Assembly (NCBI GenBank): GCA_011125455.1
Contig: VKHO01000048.1
Location: 1-64,000, forward strand
Origin: Chlamydiales bacterium STE3
GTDB taxonomy: Bacteria > Chlamydiota > Chlamydiia > Chlamydiales > Parachlamydiaceae
Length of the DNA stretch: 64,000 bases
Direction of reading: 5' to 3'
The translations under genes and the position numbers were made by a program. A model generated the notes under the pieces. That model was not told where the DNA came from. It was given only the letters and a program-made list of their open reading frames with translations, and ran no database searches. The first letter of the stretch is position 1. Each line of letters begins with the position of its first letter. Of the stretch, positions 32,468 through 42,864 are shown piece after piece.

Positions 32468-35194
32468 TTAATTCATATAACGCGATTCAAGAGCTCGGTA
32501 GTTGACTTTACCTGTTCCCATAAGAGGAATGTCTTCCACTTGCTGAACTGCTGATACTCTTATTAAGTTGCTATAGCCAGTATCTTTTAGGGCTTTGTTG
32601 GCTTCATCAGCAGTAAGAGGGAACTTGGTGAAAAGAAAAATCTTTGGCTTTTCTCCCTCTTGCTCTTTCGCGCAGATAGCCATTGTCGGACCTTCCTGGG
32701 AGGTAGGCCATCCTTTTTGTGGAGCAACTTGCAATAGGGCATCTTCAATAGCGGAAAGACTGACCATCTCAGGGCCAATTTTGATAAAGCGTTTCATTCT
32801 GCCGGATATTGTTAGAAACCCTTCATCATCTAGTTCACCAAGATCGCCTGTACGATACCAGCTTTTACCATCGACTTCCATAAAAGGAGGTTCTATACCA
32901 GGATTTAAATATGCATGGAAGACATTTGGCCCCCTAGCTAAAATAAGTCCTTGATGATTAGGAGGTAAAATTTCATGTGATTCTGGATTAACGACACATA
33001 ACTCCACATTATGCAGGGCTTGGCCAACCCCTTTTTTCTTTCTATCTACACGGTTCATCGTTAAAATCGGAGAGCATTCAGTAATACCATAGCCTTCTAA
33101 AACGGTATCAGCTTTGCCAACTTTTTTGAGCATTTCAAATAGCTCAGGAGGCGCTTTTTCTGCTCCTGTGACACAAAGACGCATAGTTTTCAATTGCTCA
33201 GACGTTGCCACTTTTAAAAGTCCTTTAATGAAGGTCGGTGCACCGCACATAATAGTCACACGCCATTTTTCAAAGCTTTGCGCGAGGCCTTTGCCATCAG
33301 TAGGGTCAGGATAAAAAGCCACCTTGATCCCTGAAAGAATGGGTAATATACAACTTATGGAAAAACCAAACGTATGAAAAGGCGGCAAAATGCCAAACAC
33401 AATATCATCGGAATAAAGATCGATATCTTGCAATGCCGCTCTTTGGTTTTCAACGATGTTACGATGAGTTAAAGGGACACCTTTAGGCATACTTTCTGTA
33501 CCGCTTGTAAATAGCAGCACTGCTTCAGAGTCGGGATTCGCCCCTTTAGGATTGAGCTTATTTAAGATTGCCTTAGTACTTCTCTTCGATAAAAGAAAAG
33601 CTTTTAGCTTATCCATGAAGCCAATTTCTCGTCTAATATCTTCAAGCAGCACAAGGGAGTCTTCGATCGGAGAAAGATCAACACCTTCAAGCTTATCGAT
33701 GAATGACCAAGAAGAAAGAACAGTCTGTACACCGGACAACTTAACAACTGTCTCTAAATGGCGAGGGCCAACTGTCCAGTTGATCATTACAGGAACTTTA
33801 CCTGCAAGCTGGCAAGCTAGTATACAAACGATTGCCGCAACACTTGCTGGAAGCAGTACACCAACATGTTCCCCAGGCAATTTTTTAAGATGATTCGCCA
33901 ACACGATAGAGCGCAGCCTTAAGTCTTTGTAAGTCAGTAATCCCAACCTTTCATCGCCACAGATCATTTGATTTTCTAACTTTTTGCTGATATTCAAGAA
34001 AACTTCTGGTATTGTCTCACCTTCAGCCATTTCCCTTTTTTTATGCGGGATAGGTTTATACCATTTAGAAAGATCGCTAATTTCCTCCTTTAAGGGCTCC
34101 TTACAGACAATTTGCTTGGAAGCAATACCCATGACTCTGCCAACAGAAGTGAGCTCATTTACAGGCACAGAGGGAATGTCAAATTGCTCGTGAAGGTAAA
34201 CTGCAAGCTCTGCCGTATCAAGAGAATCTAGTCCTAAATCATTGCTAATCGATAATTCAGGCGTAATACTTGAAGGAATACGGTCTGTCATGAGAGCAAT
34301 CTTAGCAACGATTTTCTCTTGAATACTCTTTGGAATTTTTGAAATGTCTTCTTTTCTCGCCTGCTGTTCTTGCTGTAAGGCATGAATAATAGGAACATCT
34401 TTATTCCAAAAGCTGTATGGCACAAGCACGAGTGAATCACCAGGGTGAGACCCGATTTGGGGAGTTAATCCATCAGGCAAATTATACCATTTCTCTAAAT
34501 ACTGATTTAGCTCAAGACGAGAGGCTTGGTAAGGGAAATCTTTAGGGGCAGGCACAAGTTCTACAATGACTTCTCTTCTAGGCATAAAGAAAATCAGATT
34601 TTTTAAAACTTGCTTAACTCCCCACCAAATTGTGGGAAACATGAGGGGTTTCGCTACGGATTGGGCCCTTGAAAATTTGCTGCCCCACAATCCTTTGGTC
34701 CGTACTAAAACCACGTTAGCATCGGGTGATTCGCTAAGAATTCTGTGGACACCTGAAGCTCCGCCAATGGACTCGTGAGCAGAAACCTTAACTCTCCCAG
34801 CAGGGTAAATTAAAAAGTTTTCTTTATTACGCAACCCTTCAATCACACTGCTGATCACCTTTTCACTTTTTTTTCTTTTTAAGCTATTGCTAGAAACGTC
34901 AAAGTCGGGAATGGGAAGAGCGTTCATAAAGCGCATCACACGATTGACGAGAGGGTAATAGTACATGTACTCAATAATCATCGGCCGGATACGGAATTTT
35001 GATAAAATCGCAAGGGTTACAGCGCAGGGATCTACGAAAATTGTAGGGTGATTGGGCAAGAAAAGAATCCCCCCTGGACGATTTAAGGAATCTGAATTGA
35101 GATTTTCTAAGCCTTTCACTTTGATTTTATAACGAAACCAGAGCGCAAGCCTAATCACAAAGGCAATAAGAAAGATGGTTATGCTTCTTAACAT
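32468..35194 (-). CDS. aas: Acyltransferase-ACP-acyl-ACP synthetase fusion (Aas-like)
   Basis: A 908-aa protein that activates fatty acids and transfers them to lysophospholipid. Residues about 30-220 are a PlsC-type acyltransferase with FLPNHPTIFVDP (near residue 48) in place of the usual HX4D. Residues about 285-370 look like an acyl carrier protein, with the phosphopantetheine site LGLDSLDTAEL (Ser near 320). Residues 400-900 are an AMP-forming ligase with LLFTSGTESMPKGVPLTH near 560 and YGITECSPIL near 695. Classical Aas lacks the carrier domain, so this is a three-domain version. Such enzymes let chlamydiae use host fatty acids. GAGG lies 10 bp before the ATG, and the gene appears to head the minus-strand run. 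Confidence 0.9.
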   Translation of the reverse strand: MLRSITIFLIAFVIRLALWFRYKIKVKGLENLNSDSLNRPGGILFLPNHPTIFVDPCAVTLAILSKFRIRPMIIEYMYYYPLVNRVMRFMNALPIPDFDVSSNSLKRKKSEKVISSVIEGLRNKENFLIYPAGRVKVSAHESIGGASGVHRILSESPDANVVLVRTKGLWGSKFSRAQSVAKPLMFPTIWWGVKQVLKNLIFFMPRREVIVELVPAPKDFPYQASRLELNQYLEKWYNLPDGLTPQIGSHPGDSLVLVPYSFWNKDVPIIHALQQEQQARKEDISKIPKSIQEKIVAKIALMTDRIPSSITPELSISNDLGLDSLDTAELAVYLHEQFDIPSVPVNELTSVGRVMGIASKQIVCKEPLKEEISDLSKWYKPIPHKKREMAEGETIPEVFLNISKKLENQMICGDERLGLLTYKDLRLRSIVLANHLKKLPGEHVGVLLPASVAAIVCILACQLAGKVPVMINWTVGPRHLETVVKLSGVQTVLSSWSFIDKLEGVDLSPIEDSLVLLEDIRREIGFMDKLKAFLLSKRSTKAILNKLNPKGANPDSEAVLLFTSGTESMPKGVPLTHRNIVENQRAALQDIDLYSDDIVFGILPPFHTFGFSISCILPILSGIKVAFYPDPTDGKGLAQSFEKWRVTIMCGAPTFIKGLLKVATSEQLKTMRLCVTGAEKAPPELFEMLKKVGKADTVLEGYGITECSPILTMNRVDRKKKGVGQALHNVELCVVNPESHEILPPNHQGLILARGPNVFHAYLNPGIEPPFMEVDGKSWYRTGDLGELDDEGFLTISGRMKRFIKIGPEMVSLSAIEDALLQVAPQKGWPTSQEGPTMAICAKEQEGEKPKIFLFTKFPLTADEANKALKDTGYSNLIRVSAVQQVEDIPLMGTGKVNYRALESRYMN

Positions 35195-35372
35195 GGATTT
35201 TACCTCTATTCTTTAAAACGCACTTAATGCAAACATTAGGAAGATCTATAAAAGTTTGTGAGAATTGACTTAAAAAGACAAGAGTTTTTAAATAACCCTC
35301 GGATCGCTGTAATTTTCGTACAGGTTTTAAACAAAAAAGTTTATGAAGAAATTTTAAACATTTTTGAGGCTT

Positions 35373-37007
35373 ATGCAAATCTTTAAGGGTAACATCGTTG
35401 ACCTAATTCACAAGAGGATTTACCCAGGATCTTTTGAAGTTGATAAAGAACGGATCCTCAACTTAAGAGAAACGCCAGGTGAAGTCTACGATACTTACAT
35501 TGTTCCTGGATTTGTGGATGCTCATGTTCATGTAGAAAGTTCTATGCTTCCACCTTCAGAGTTTGCACGACTAGCCGTTCCTCATGGGACAGTAGCAGTA
35601 GTCTCCGACCCTCACGAAATCGCCAATGTCTTAGGCCTTCCTGGTATACGTTACATGGTTGAAAATGGCCAGAGAGTGCCTTTTCATTTCTATTTTGGAG
35701 CCCCCTCCTGTGTCCCAGCCACAACCTTTGAAACTTCCGGAGCACATATAGGCCCTGAAGAGATCGAAATGTTATTTTTAAAAGACAATCTTATCTACCT
35801 AAGTGAAATGATGAACTGGACTGGGGTTCTAAAACGCGACCCAGAAGTGATGCGCAAACTTGCCATCGCAAGAGCTTTGGGCAAGTCGATTGATGGCCAT
35901 GCTCCTGGTTTGATGGGACACGAGGCACAGCAATACATCGCCGCTGGCATCTCCACAGATCATGAATGTTTCAGTCTACAAGAAGCCTTGGATAAAATTC
36001 ATGGGGGCATGCGCATTCTTATCAGAGAGGGCTCGGCAGCAAAAAACTACGCTGCTTTACATCCGCTACTAAAAATGCATCCTGCTATGGTCATGTTTTG
36101 TAGTGACGACAAACATCCTCACGATCTTGTTCGTGGGCACATCAATGATCTCGTTAAGCGCTCTATCGTCGAACATCACTATGATCCTTTGCAAGTGCTT
36201 TCCGCAGCAAGTCTACACCCTATTGTCCATTACGGTTTAGGTGTAGGACTGCTACAAGAGGGCGATTCTGCCGATTTTATTATCGTTGATAATTTACAGA
36301 ATCTGAAGATTTTAAATACCTATGTCAAGGGCTATTGTGTTGCCGAAGACGGAATAAGCCTCATCGCAAGAATCCCTACGGAATGCCCTAACAATTTTTC
36401 CCGTACTAAAATCAGTTTACAGCAACTTGAATTGACTTGGTCTGGGAGCTCGAGAATTAGAGTTATCGAAGCTGTCGAGAGTAGCTTGATCACAAATCAG
36501 CTATTTTTACCTCCAACTATCGATCAAAATTGTATAGTCTCGGATACGGAAAAAGATCTTTTAAAGCTTGTTGTTGCTAATCGCTATAACAACACTCCGC
36601 CCGCTGTGGCCTTCGTGAAGGGTTTTAATTTGCAAAAAGGGGCAATCGCCTCTTCCGTGGCCCATGATTCTCATAACATTATTGCGGTAGGCACAAATGA
36701 TTTTGATCTCCTACAGGTGATTAATGCCCTGATTGACACTAAAGGAGGGATCGCTGTGGCAAACCAAGACCGCATCGAAGTTTTCCAGCTACCTATTGCT
36801 GGCCTGATGAGTGATGGAGACGGGTATCAAATTGCTGAGAGATATGAAGAGTTTGACCAAAAAGCCAAGGAGTTAGGCACCTTCCTTACTGCACCTTTTA
36901 TGACGTTATCTTTCCTCTCCTTGCTCGTTATTCCAAAATTGAAATTGAGCGACAAAGGGCTCTTCGACGGAGAAAATTTCTGTTTTGTTCCTTTAGAAGA
37001 TTCGTGA
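35373..37007 (+). CDS. ade: Adenine deaminase
   Basis: A 544-aa metal-dependent amidohydrolase from ATG 35373 (an in-frame TTG lies 9 bp upstream). The bacterial adenine deaminase pattern is clear: PGFVDAHVHVESSMLPP near residue 47 with the first metal His pair, the SDPHEIANVLG loop, GHAPGLMG near 185, and STDHE near 205. The C-terminal domain carries the family region around LPIAGLMSDGDG. The enzyme converts adenine to hypoxanthine in purine salvage. It is transcribed alone, divergent from Aas. Small differences from Bacillus AdeC do not touch the visible metal ligands. Confidence 0.9.
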   Translation: MQIFKGNIVDLIHKRIYPGSFEVDKERILNLRETPGEVYDTYIVPGFVDAHVHVESSMLPPSEFARLAVPHGTVAVVSDPHEIANVLGLPGIRYMVENGQRVPFHFYFGAPSCVPATTFETSGAHIGPEEIEMLFLKDNLIYLSEMMNWTGVLKRDPEVMRKLAIARALGKSIDGHAPGLMGHEAQQYIAAGISTDHECFSLQEALDKIHGGMRILIREGSAAKNYAALHPLLKMHPAMVMFCSDDKHPHDLVRGHINDLVKRSIVEHHYDPLQVLSAASLHPIVHYGLGVGLLQEGDSADFIIVDNLQNLKILNTYVKGYCVAEDGISLIARIPTECPNNFSRTKISLQQLELTWSGSSRIRVIEAVESSLITNQLFLPPTIDQNCIVSDTEKDLLKLVVANRYNNTPPAVAFVKGFNLQKGAIASSVAHDSHNIIAVGTNDFDLLQVINALIDTKGGIAVANQDRIEVFQLPIAGLMSDGDGYQIAERYEEFDQKAKELGTFLTAPFMTLSFLSLLVIPKLKLSDKGLFDGENFCFVPLEDS

Positions 37008-37045
37008 AACTAACTCTAAAGGGGAAAAATTTGAAAAAGACCAAT

Positions 37046-37207
37046 AGATTTCTTGCATAGCTTACTTTGCTTGCTAAAATTGATCATTTTTGAGTGAATT
37101 TAGCGGAAAATTTTGAGAGCATATGAGTACATATGGTTAAAAAATTTAACAATAAAGGCGCCAAAAAGGGTAATTTTAGCAAGCAAAAGAAGTTATGCAA
37201 GAGGTCT
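37046..37207. mobile_element. MITE-like element, 162 bp, with 3-bp target duplication
   Basis: Long imperfect inverted repeats face each other. The left arm (AGATTTCTTGCATAGCTT at 37046) matches the reverse complement of the right arm ending at 37207 (AGACCTCTTGCATAACTT). It contains an exact 16-bp match, TTTGCTTGCTAAAATT, at 37066-37081. The inner part continues the palindrome and centres on CATATGAGTACATATG. AAT occurs directly outside both ends (37043-37045 and 37208-37210). A three-base A-N-T duplication is typical of the ISL2 group of IS5-family elements. There is no transposase inside, so it would be a non-autonomous element. Confidence 0.65.
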
Positions 37208-37235
37208 AATAGTGGAAAGAAGCTTCCAAAAACAT

Positions 37236-39230
37236 TTATGTGAACTTCATTTCCATTTGTTGGAACTGACGCATCAGATCGCGAAACTTGGCAGCTTCTT
37301 CAAAGTCCATGTTTTTAGCCGCTTCCTTCATCTGCTTTTCGTAAAAGCGAATCTTTTTCTCAATTTCCTCAACAGAGAAATGGCTCTCGCCCATCGCCTT
37401 AAATTCATCTTTAGCAGGTGCTGCTAGCTCATCTGTCTCCTCCTCTTCAACAAGAGGTGTAATTTCTCTTCTTACAGTTCGTGGTGTAATGCCAAACTTC
37501 TCATTATAACTCTGTTGCAAAAGACGCCGCTTTTCTGTGACTTCAAGGGTGCTACGAATAGCAGCAGTCTTGCGATCGGCATACATCACAACCCTCCCAT
37601 TGACATTGCGTGCTGCTCTGCCACATGTCTGTATAAGCGAAGTTTCACTTCTTAAAAAGCCCTCTTTATCAGCATCTAATATCGCTACCAAAGCTACCTC
37701 AGGCAGATCCAACCCTTCTCTTAAAAGGTTAATACCAACCAAAACATCAAACCCACCAGCTCTTAGATCCTGGATAATTTGCATCCGCTCTAAAGTATCA
37801 ATATCTGAATGCAAATACTTCGCTTTAATATCGAGTTCTAAAAGATAATTCGTCAATTCCTCAGAAAGCCTTTTTGTCAACGTTGTGACAAGAACCCTCG
37901 CACCCGTTTTGACTGTTTTGCGAATTTCCTCAAGGCAGTCATCCACCTGGTTGACAGCGGGCCTTAATTCAATAACAGGATCCAAAAGGCCTGTTGGACG
38001 AATCACTTGTTGTACAATTTCCCCATGGGATTCTTTGGTTTCCCATTCAGCAGGTGTTGCTGAAACGTAGACAATCTGTCCTAATCGCGCATAGCTTTCT
38101 TCAAACCTGAGCGGTCGATTATCATAAGCTGAGGGCAGCCGGAAGCCAAACTCTACTAAAGCATCTTTTCTGGCACGATCGCCGTTATACATTGCACGCA
38201 GCTGCGGCAATGTTTGGTGAGACTCATCGATGATCGTCAGAAAGTTTTTAGGGAAGTAGTCAATTAAGCAAGGAGGTGGGTCTCCAGGGTGGCGCATGCT
38301 AAAATGGCGTGAATAGTTTTCAATCCCCTTACAAAAACCGATCTCTTTGATCATCTCCAAATCATACATTGTGCGCTGCTGAATGCGTTGTGTCTCAATG
38401 TAGCGCTTCTCCTTGTCAAAAAAGGCTATTCGCTCAGCAAGTTCCGCTTTAATGGTTTCATAAGCCTGCAAGCGCACTTCTTCGGGTGTTACGTGGTGAG
38501 AACTTGGATAAATGGTAATCGATTCTAATCGTCTGCGCACTTTCCCGGTAAGTGGATCAATCTCTGAAATACGCTCAATGTCATCACCAAACATTTCGAT
38601 GCGGATAGCAATCTCTTCTTCATAAGCAGGAAAGACTTCTAAGACATCTCCTCGTACTCGAAAGGTGGCGCGAGAAAAATCAAAGTCATTGCGTTTGTAC
38701 TGCATTTCCACAAGGTGAATCAAGATATCATCACGGCGACGCTGATCGCCCACCGCCAGAGTCAAATTCATACCTCTATAGTATTCAGGAGACCCTAAGC
38801 CATAAATACAAGAAACCGAAGCTACGATAAGGACATCGTCTCTTTCTAAAAGTGAACGTGTAGCACTGAGACGCATTTTGTCAATACGATCATTGATCGC
38901 CAGATCTTTTTCTATATAGGTATCCGTACGGGCAATGTAAGCTTCGGGCTGATAATAATCATAGTAAGAGACAAAGTACTCCACAGCATTTTCAGGAAAA
39001 AAGGATTTAAATTCCTGGTAGAGCTGTGCCGCCAAAGTTTTGTTATGAGCGATCACGAGTGTGGGCTTCTGGACTTTTTGAATGACGTTAGCCATGGTAA
39101 ATGTTTTACCAGAACCCGTTATCCCAAGAAGAACCTGCGATTTCTTTCCCTGCAAAATCCCTTCTGATAGAGCTTCAATAGCCTTTGGCTGGTCCCCTTG
39201 AGGCTCAAACTCACTTTTTAATTTAAACAT
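37236..39230 (-). CDS. uvrB: Excinuclease ABC subunit B
   Basis: UvrB is the damage-verifying helicase-like subunit of nucleotide excision repair. The 664-aa protein from ATG 39230 (a TTG 9 bp upstream is less likely) has Walker [15 protein letters not shown] near residue 36. The beta-hairpin region is [20 protein letters not shown]. Later motifs include [12 protein letters not shown], and [18 protein letters not shown] near 525. A C-terminal UVR domain (about 625-660) binds UvrC. Its start overlaps the end of trpS by 8 bp. The trpS-uvrB pair is also adjacent in Chlamydia trachomatis. Confidence 0.97.
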   Translation of the reverse strand: MFKLKSEFEPQGDQPKAIEALSEGILQGKKSQVLLGITGSGKTFTMANVIQKVQKPTLVIAHNKTLAAQLYQEFKSFFPENAVEYFVSYYDYYQPEAYIARTDTYIEKDLAINDRIDKMRLSATRSLLERDDVLIVASVSCIYGLGSPEYYRGMNLTLAVGDQRRRDDILIHLVEMQYKRNDFDFSRATFRVRGDVLEVFPAYEEEIAIRIEMFGDDIERISEIDPLTGKVRRRLESITIYPSSHHVTPEEVRLQAYETIKAELAERIAFFDKEKRYIETQRIQQRTMYDLEMIKEIGFCKGIENYSRHFSMRHPGDPPPCLIDYFPKNFLTIIDESHQTLPQLRAMYNGDRARKDALVEFGFRLPSAYDNRPLRFEESYARLGQIVYVSATPAEWETKESHGEIVQQVIRPTGLLDPVIELRPAVNQVDDCLEEIRKTVKTGARVLVTTLTKRLSEELTNYLLELDIKAKYLHSDIDTLERMQIIQDLRAGGFDVLVGINLLREGLDLPEVALVAILDADKEGFLRSETSLIQTCGRAARNVNGRVVMYADRKTAAIRSTLEVTEKRRLLQQSYNEKFGITPRTVRREITPLVEEEETDELAAPAKDEFKAMGESHFSVEEIEKKIRFYEKQMKEAAKNMDFEEAAKFRDLMRQFQQMEMKFT

Positions 39231-40263
39231 TCCGCGCAACCCTAGAAATTTTATTCCATGTGCCGCTTAGTCCCATCGCACTTTTCATTTCCTTGGCTGT
39301 TTGATTGGAGATTTCAATCATCTTCTGCGTCCCTTCGTAAATAATCTTCTCGACTAACCCCTTTTCCGCTTCCACCATCTTTCTTTTTTCGCGAATCGGT
39401 GCTAAAAAATGGTTTAAAGCAGAGGCTAATAACCCTTTTACCTCTACATCACCTACCTTACCCTCTCTATAGCGGTTTTTTAGCTCTTCGACTTCCGCCC
39501 TATTCTCGTTAAAAATATCGTGATAGGCAAAAACAGGGTTCCCTTCAACAGTCCCGGGAATGTGTGCATGCACACGTTGCGGGTCTGTGTACATCGACCT
39601 CACTTTCTTCTCCACAGTTTTCTCATCATCGGAAAGGTAGATCGCATTGTTGGCCGATTTGCTCATTTTTCCCTTCCCGTCCGTACCTGCAAGAGTAGGG
39701 AAGGAGCTTAACAGGACTTCTGGCTGAGGAAAGACTTCCCCATAAAGCTGGTTAAACTTTCTGGCAATGTCGCGGCTAAGCTCGATATGCGCTTCATTGT
39801 CTTTGCCTACAGGAACAAGGTTGGCTTTGGCCATCAGAATGTCTGCTGACATCAATACAGGATAACCGACAAGGCCAAAAGGAACCACTTCAGGATCCAT
39901 GTGGGCATTTTTAGCCATTTCTTTAATGCTTGGCAAGCCTACTAGTCGATTCAAAGAAATAAGCATTTCAAAAACGAGATTAAGCTCGTAGACTGCAGGA
40001 CAAGCAGATTGCAAATAGATTGTCGATTTAGCGGGATCAATTCCACAAGCCAAATAATCCAAAACCATCTGATGAATATTTTCACGCACCTTTAAGATAT
40101 CTTCCTTAGCAGGTTTCGTTGTGAGAATATGCAAGTCAGAAATGATAAAAAAACATTCATACTGATCCTGCAGGGCTACGCGATTTTTAATAGAGCCTAC
40201 ATAATGGCCCAGATGTAGAAGGCCTGTCGGTCTGTCGCCTGTTAAGATTCTTTTCCTTTCCAT
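39223..40263 (-). CDS. trpS: Tryptophanyl-tRNA synthetase
   Basis: A class I aminoacyl-tRNA synthetase that charges tRNA-Trp. From ATG 40263 (GTG at 40269 is an alternative that overlaps the permease stop) it has 346 aa. Signatures are [14 protein letters not shown] near residue 15 (HIGH equivalent) and [15 protein letters not shown] near 200 (KMSKS). Also visible is the specificity region with [19 protein letters not shown]. Length is normal. It directly follows two aromatic amino acid permease genes on the same strand, so uptake and use of tryptophan may be co-regulated. No trp attenuator or TrpR-like operator was recognised. Confidence 0.97.
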   Translation of the reverse strand: MERKRILTGDRPTGLLHLGHYVGSIKNRVALQDQYECFFIISDLHILTTKPAKEDILKVRENIHQMVLDYLACGIDPAKSTIYLQSACPAVYELNLVFEMLISLNRLVGLPSIKEMAKNAHMDPEVVPFGLVGYPVLMSADILMAKANLVPVGKDNEAHIELSRDIARKFNQLYGEVFPQPEVLLSSFPTLAGTDGKGKMSKSANNAIYLSDDEKTVEKKVRSMYTDPQRVHAHIPGTVEGNPVFAYHDIFNENRAEVEELKNRYREGKVGDVEVKGLLASALNHFLAPIREKRKMVEAEKGLVEKIIYEGTQKMIEISNQTAKEMKSAMGLSGTWNKISRVARNV

Positions 40264-40265
40264 AA

Positions 40266-41468
40266 TCACACTGTTATATTGATAAAGTTGAGTTTAATAG
40301 CTAGCTCCATAGCAATTAGCATAAGAGATAGCGCAATTGAAGTGATAAGCAAAACTTTTCCACCAGGGGCCTGATAGCTCGCATCTGTTTTAAATTTTTC
40401 TTTGCCAAACCAAACCATCAAGGCTGGCATTAGACCTAGCAAAAGCACAACCCCAAAGGTTCCGGCATAGTCTAGCGCAACAAAAAAGGCTCTTGGGTTG
40501 CTCAAAGCAAAGGCAATGGGAGGGCCAAAGGTAAGCAGGCAAACAATCCCTTTTCCAGAAGACGTTTTTTCAATTTTGAAGCCGTCAGCTAAAAAGTCTG
40601 CTAAGCTCAAAGAAACACCCAGGAAAGAGGTCACAATGGCAAAAAAGGCTAAAAATCGCGCAACTAAAGCTAATTCAGTATGCTCAAGGAGATTAGATAA
40701 TAGCTGAGCGCCGTTAGCTCCCTCCTCATACCCACTCCTCAATAAATTTAAGGGGATAATTCCCAAAACAAGCATCTGCCAGACCAAGTAAATTGTAAGA
40801 GGAATTAAACTTCCGATCACAATAGCCCATTTTATTTTCTTTACATCCTTTTCTAAATACGCAGACAGGCTTGGAATAATAATATGAAAGCCAAACGAGG
40901 TTGCAATAACCGAGGTCCCGATAATTAAGCCCTTAGAATCTACATGCTGCAGAAGCTTTGGCTGAATATAAGGAAAAGATAGAACAACCATAATCATATA
41001 GCTTATGGCAAGACCAATCATCAAAAGTCGATTCAAATAATCCACCGAGCGCGTTCCTTTATAGATAAAATAGACAAAGATCACTAATAAAGGCAGAGTA
41101 CCGGCTTCCTTAGGCAGATCTATGCCTGTCAGCGATTGGATAAAATCGACAACAATTGGTCCGCAGCCCGCTAAGTAGGCAGTCGTTAAAGCATAGAGTA
41201 AAAACAAGTAGATCACCCAGCTTGCAAAATGCCCCCAAGACCCAAGTGTTTCCTGCGCCATTGTGATCATATTAGCATGCTTATTCTTCATCCAAAGATT
41301 CACTTCTAAAATCAAAAGGGCTGTGTAGGTCATATAAGCCCAGAAAAAGAGGAGAAGAATAGCTGATGGGAAAAACCCCGCGAATCCTGTCACAACAGGT
41401 AACGCAAGCATGCCTGCCCCTATTGTTGTTCCGGAGACTAAAAGGATGCCTCCTATGAAACGATTCAT
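40266..41468 (-). CDS. tyrP: Aromatic amino acid permease, TyrP family (copy 1)
   Basis: A 400-aa membrane protein with about 11 helices of the hydroxy/aromatic amino acid permease family (TyrP, Mtr, TnaB). The N-terminal signature [20 protein letters not shown] is the substrate-site loop of this family, and [19 protein letters not shown] (helix 6 region) is also typical. It imports tyrosine or tryptophan with protons. Its stop overlaps the GTG in front of trpS, so it is coupled to it. A paralogue lies 6 bp upstream. Tandem tyrP copies are known in Chlamydia. Which copy transports which amino acid cannot be told here. Confidence 0.92.
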   Translation of the reverse strand: MNRFIGGILLVSGTTIGAGMLALPVVTGFAGFFPSAILLLFFWAYMTYTALLILEVNLWMKNKHANMITMAQETLGSWGHFASWVIYLFLLYALTTAYLAGCGPIVVDFIQSLTGIDLPKEAGTLPLLVIFVYFIYKGTRSVDYLNRLLMIGLAISYMIMVVLSFPYIQPKLLQHVDSKGLIIGTSVIATSFGFHIIIPSLSAYLEKDVKKIKWAIVIGSLIPLTIYLVWQMLVLGIIPLNLLRSGYEEGANGAQLLSNLLEHTELALVARFLAFFAIVTSFLGVSLSLADFLADGFKIEKTSSGKGIVCLLTFGPPIAFALSNPRAFFVALDYAGTFGVVLLLGLMPALMVWFGKEKFKTDASYQAPGGKVLLITSIALSLMLIAMELAIKLNFINITV

Positions 41469-41473
41469 CGACT

Positions 41474-42661
41474 TTAGACTCCTAATTCTATTTTAAGCTG
41501 CATAGTGAAAATGAAGAGTGCAAAAATTGCTAAGAAAAACAAAGTGGCTTTTCCTCCTGGCAATTGTTCATTTCTGGAAACCGCATCAATATAGCGCCCT
41601 TTCCAAACCATGATCACAGGTAAGATCCCAAATAAAATGACAGCACCGAAGGCGCCTGCATAATTTAATGCAGTTAGAAAAATGTTTGCGCAAAAAAAGG
41701 AAAAAAATAACGGGGGCAGCAAGACCAATATACAACTTAATGCACGGTGAGATTGTGTGGCTTTAAGCCTTAGGCCATCAATCAGAAAATCGACAAAGCT
41801 CATTGCAACAGTTAAAAGTGAGGTGATAATCGCAAAAAAAGAGAAGATTTGCATAGCATACACAGACAAGGAAGAACCAGAACCTGTTCGGAAAAGTTCG
41901 GTCACCATCGACCCGTTTTTAATTGCATCAACACTCTCAGAGTTGTGAGCGACTGTTCCTAGAAAAACAAATTCCCACATCAGATAAACAATTAAAGGAA
42001 TCAAACTTCCTATCAAAATCGCCGTTCTCAATCCCGCAACATTTCCTTTTAAATAGGTATTTAAGCTAGGAATCAAGTTATGATAGCCGAAGGAAATGAT
42101 CATTGCAGGAAGGACAGGAACAGCATAGGACCACCCGATGTGCTTCAGATTGTCAATAGTAACTGAGGAGATTCCTAAAAAAATTAAGGAAAGGTACCCA
42201 ACAGCTAGCCCAAAGATAAAAAGACGATTTATTGTATCGACCTGTCTTGTCCCTAAATAGATAATAAAGCCAAATAAGAGACAAATGGACAAACTGCCCA
42301 TCCATTTAGGAAGAGAAAAAATTTCTTCGAGAAGTGCACCTGTTCCGGAAATATAGGCTAAAATTAAGCAGTAGAAAAGAAAAGCAAAGAGAATAGCTAC
42401 AAGGTATTTTGCCCCCTTACCTAATACGGTTTCGGCCATGCTCATCAGATTAGAGCCTTCCCCACAACGCAAATTGATTTCTAGAACTAAGAGCCCGGTG
42501 GAGGCCATAAATGCCCAGCTGAAGCCAAACATTAGTAGTGTGGGAATATAGCCTGCTTCCAACGAAACTAGCGGCAATCCCAACATTCCGGCACCGATAC
42601 AACACCCTGAAATTAAGAGAACGGCGCCAAAAACTTTTGAATAAGAATGAAAAATATGCAT
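41474..42661 (-). CDS. tyrP: Aromatic amino acid permease, TyrP family (copy 2)
   Basis: A 395-aa paralogue of the preceding permease with the same plan: GAVLLISGCCIGAGMLGLPL at the start and MIISFGYHNLIPSLNTYLK in the middle. The two copies clearly differ at many positions, so the duplication is old and the substrates may differ. Both are in one minus-strand operon leading to trpS. The start is the ATG at 42661. The 200 bp upstream to ackA hold no gene; a short hairpin (TGGCGG with CCGCCA near 42730) is present without a T-run on either strand. Confidence 0.92.
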   Translation of the reverse strand: MHIFHSYSKVFGAVLLISGCCIGAGMLGLPLVSLEAGYIPTLLMFGFSWAFMASTGLLVLEINLRCGEGSNLMSMAETVLGKGAKYLVAILFAFLFYCLILAYISGTGALLEEIFSLPKWMGSLSICLLFGFIIYLGTRQVDTINRLFIFGLAVGYLSLIFLGISSVTIDNLKHIGWSYAVPVLPAMIISFGYHNLIPSLNTYLKGNVAGLRTAILIGSLIPLIVYLMWEFVFLGTVAHNSESVDAIKNGSMVTELFRTGSGSSLSVYAMQIFSFFAIITSLLTVAMSFVDFLIDGLRLKATQSHRALSCILVLLPPLFFSFFCANIFLTALNYAGAFGAVILFGILPVIMVWKGRYIDAVSRNEQLPGGKATLFFLAIFALFIFTMQLKIELGV

Positions 42662-42864
42662 AAAACCTAAACTTTATTTTTGATTCGAAACAATAAAAAG
42701 ACGGAATATAAGAAGCTCAGTGTATAGAATGGCGGTTACATCCGCCAAAAAAACCAAAAATAAAATTGTAAGTTTTGAAATGATCTCATAATAAACCTAT
42801 TTGGAATAGAATAGCATATGAAAGGGATTTTAAGAAGATTTTTTTAGGATGGAATTCATTCCTT

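Noticed and set aside
32595-32954. 119-codon plus-strand ORF within Aas
   Set aside because: Antisense to a complete, motif-rich gene; no independent signals.
37113-37427. 104-codon plus-strand ORF
   Set aside because: It spans the palindromic element and the antisense of uvrB; not protein-like.
42725-42755. Hairpin TGGCGG/CCGCCA
   Set aside because: The stem is only six pairs and is not followed by a T-run on either strand, so it is not called a terminator.
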